NCBI RefSeq assembly: GCF_013403955.1
Contig: NZ_JABFDG010000001.1
Span: forward strand, 992,001 to 1,056,000
Length of the DNA: 64,000 nucleotides
From: Winogradskyella vidalii
GTDB lineage: Bacteria > Bacteroidota > Bacteroidia > Flavobacteriales > Flavobacteriaceae
Reading direction: 5' to 3'
Shown here: one piece after another, positions 63,276-64,000 of the stretch
How the letters are laid out: every line of letters starts with the position of its first letter
Numbering within the stretch: position 1 is the stretch's first letter
Made by a program: the position numbers and the translations under genes
Notes under the pieces: generated by a model
The model's database searches: none
Told to the model about the DNA's origin: nothing
What the model saw: only the letters and a program-made list of their open reading frames with translations

Positions 63276-64000
63276 TTGCCTTTAGTTTCTATCATTATAC
63301 CAACATATAACCGCTCCCATTTAATTGGTGAAACGCTAAATTCTGTGTTAGCACAAACCTATGAAAATTGGGAGTGTATTGTTGTAGATGATGGTAGTAC
63401 GGATGGAACTGACCTATTATTAGCTACTTATTGTCAACAAGATTCCAGAATTCAATATCACCACAGACCTAAAGATCGACCTAAGGGTGGAAATACTTGT
63501 CGGAATTATGGATTTGAATTGAGTAAAGGTGACTATGTGAACTGGTTTGATAGTGATGATTTGTATCTGCCTGAAGCGCTACAAACCATTAGTTCTGCAT
63601 TTGAAATTATGACTGATGTTGTTGTAAGTCCATTGCAACGTTTTAACTCGGAAACAGGTACGTTATCAGCGCAAAATACAATTGATAAATTACCGTTAAT
63701 TCCTGCTTATTTGGTAGGCGAGGTGGCCTTCTACACTATTGGTCCTACATGGAGACGTTCTTTTTTATTGCAGCAAAATCAATTGTTTGATGAAAAATTA
63801 ACTATTATTCAGGATTGGGATTTTAATCTTCGTATGCTATATCAAAACCCTACTATTGTGTTTTTAGAGACTGCTCAAATACAGTATCGGATTCATGAGC
63901 AATCGTTACAAAAGCAATTGTCAGAGTTGAACTTGGATTTAATAGAAGCTGATTTTAAAATTAGAACTAAGCATTTAAAACTTTTAGCTGAATATTACCC
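63276..64000 (+). CDS. Family 2 glycosyltransferase (copy C), cut by the window edge
   Basis: About 241 codons are visible and the frame is still open at 64000. The start is the TTG at 63276 (LPLVSIIIPTYNR), since an in-frame stop lies at 63264 and no ATG fits. VVDDGSTDGT and FDSDDLYLPEALQ are the nucleotide and metal-binding motifs; RPKDRPKGGNTCRNYGF matches copy A. The nucleotide sequence around the acidic motif differs from copy A at two of about 50 positions. Confidence 0.85.
   Translation, partial: MPLVSIIIPTYNRSHLIGETLNSVLAQTYENWECIVVDDGSTDGTDLLLATYCQQDSRIQYHHRPKDRPKGGNTCRNYGFELSKGDYVNWFDSDDLYLPEALQTISSAFEIMTDVVVSPLQRFNSETGTLSAQNTIDKLPLIPAYLVGEVAFYTIGPTWRRSFLLQQNQLFDEKLTIIQDWDFNLRMLYQNPTIVFLETAQIQYRIHEQSLQKQLSELNLDLIEADFKIRTKHLKLLAEYY

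Noticed and set aside
1-64000. tRNA, rRNA, tmRNA, insertion sequence or prophage
   Set aside because: No cloverleaf-like sequence, transposase motif, terminal inverted repeat pair with target duplication or phage gene was recognised.

Overview
The window comes from a low-GC member of the Bacteroidota, most likely a marine Flavobacteriaceae. The evidence is a fused lpxC-fabZ gene, a PorX-type response regulator with a PglZ domain, a type IX secretion (T9SS) C-terminal sorting signal, a 1118-residue SecA, several -7 elements of the form TAnnTTTG, almost no Shine-Dalgarno sequences, and sulfotransferases in a polysaccharide locus. No rRNA, tRNA, CRISPR array, insertion sequence or prophage was recognised.

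Layout. 1-8.9 kb (mostly minus strand): an amino-acid permease, an LpxR-like outer-membrane protein, an S9 peptidase, a small secreted peptide gene overlapping a membrane-protein gene, a decayed second copy of that pair, tsaE and porX. 8.9-15.4 kb (plus): an HD-domain hydrolase followed by the lipid A cluster lpxD, lpxC-fabZ, lpxA, efp and a second lpxD-like gene. Between fabZ and lpxA lies a 92-bp tandem repeat that encodes the same 26-residue mini-ORF three times. 15.7-32.2 kb: housekeeping genes, mostly plus strand (sucD, fabG, a vWA-like membrane protein, a prohibitin-like protein, truA, two MscS channels, a thioesterase, a large zinc metalloprotease, a cold-shock-domain protein, a fasciclin protein), many ending in clear intrinsic terminators. 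32.2-45.6 kb (minus): topoisomerase III, an M23/LysM peptidase, two small exported proteins, secA, a DUF2795 protein, a cobalamin adenosyltransferase, a LolD/MacB-like ATPase, a methyltransferase and an ABC-F (Uup-like) ATPase, with REP-like palindromic elements in the gaps.

45.7-64.0 kb (plus) is one long surface-polysaccharide locus that runs off the right edge. A good promoter at 45670-45699 precedes a Wza-like export lipoprotein and a Wzc-like tyrosine autokinase. These are followed by the initiating sugar-phosphate transferase, a UDP-GalNAcA-type dehydrogenase and epimerase pair, a Wzm/Wzt ABC exporter whose ATPase has an extra C-terminal domain, two different sulfotransferases, a DegT-type aminotransferase, a methyltransferase and six glycosyltransferases (the last cut by the window edge). 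The inferred product is an acidic, probably sulfated and possibly methylated capsule or O-antigen-like glycan.

The items most worth following up are the mini-ORF array before lpxA, the duplicated and decaying peptide/membrane-protein pair at 5.0-6.4 kb, the sulfated-glycan locus with markers of two export routes, and a 127-residue protein that is little more than a signal peptide plus a T9SS sorting domain.
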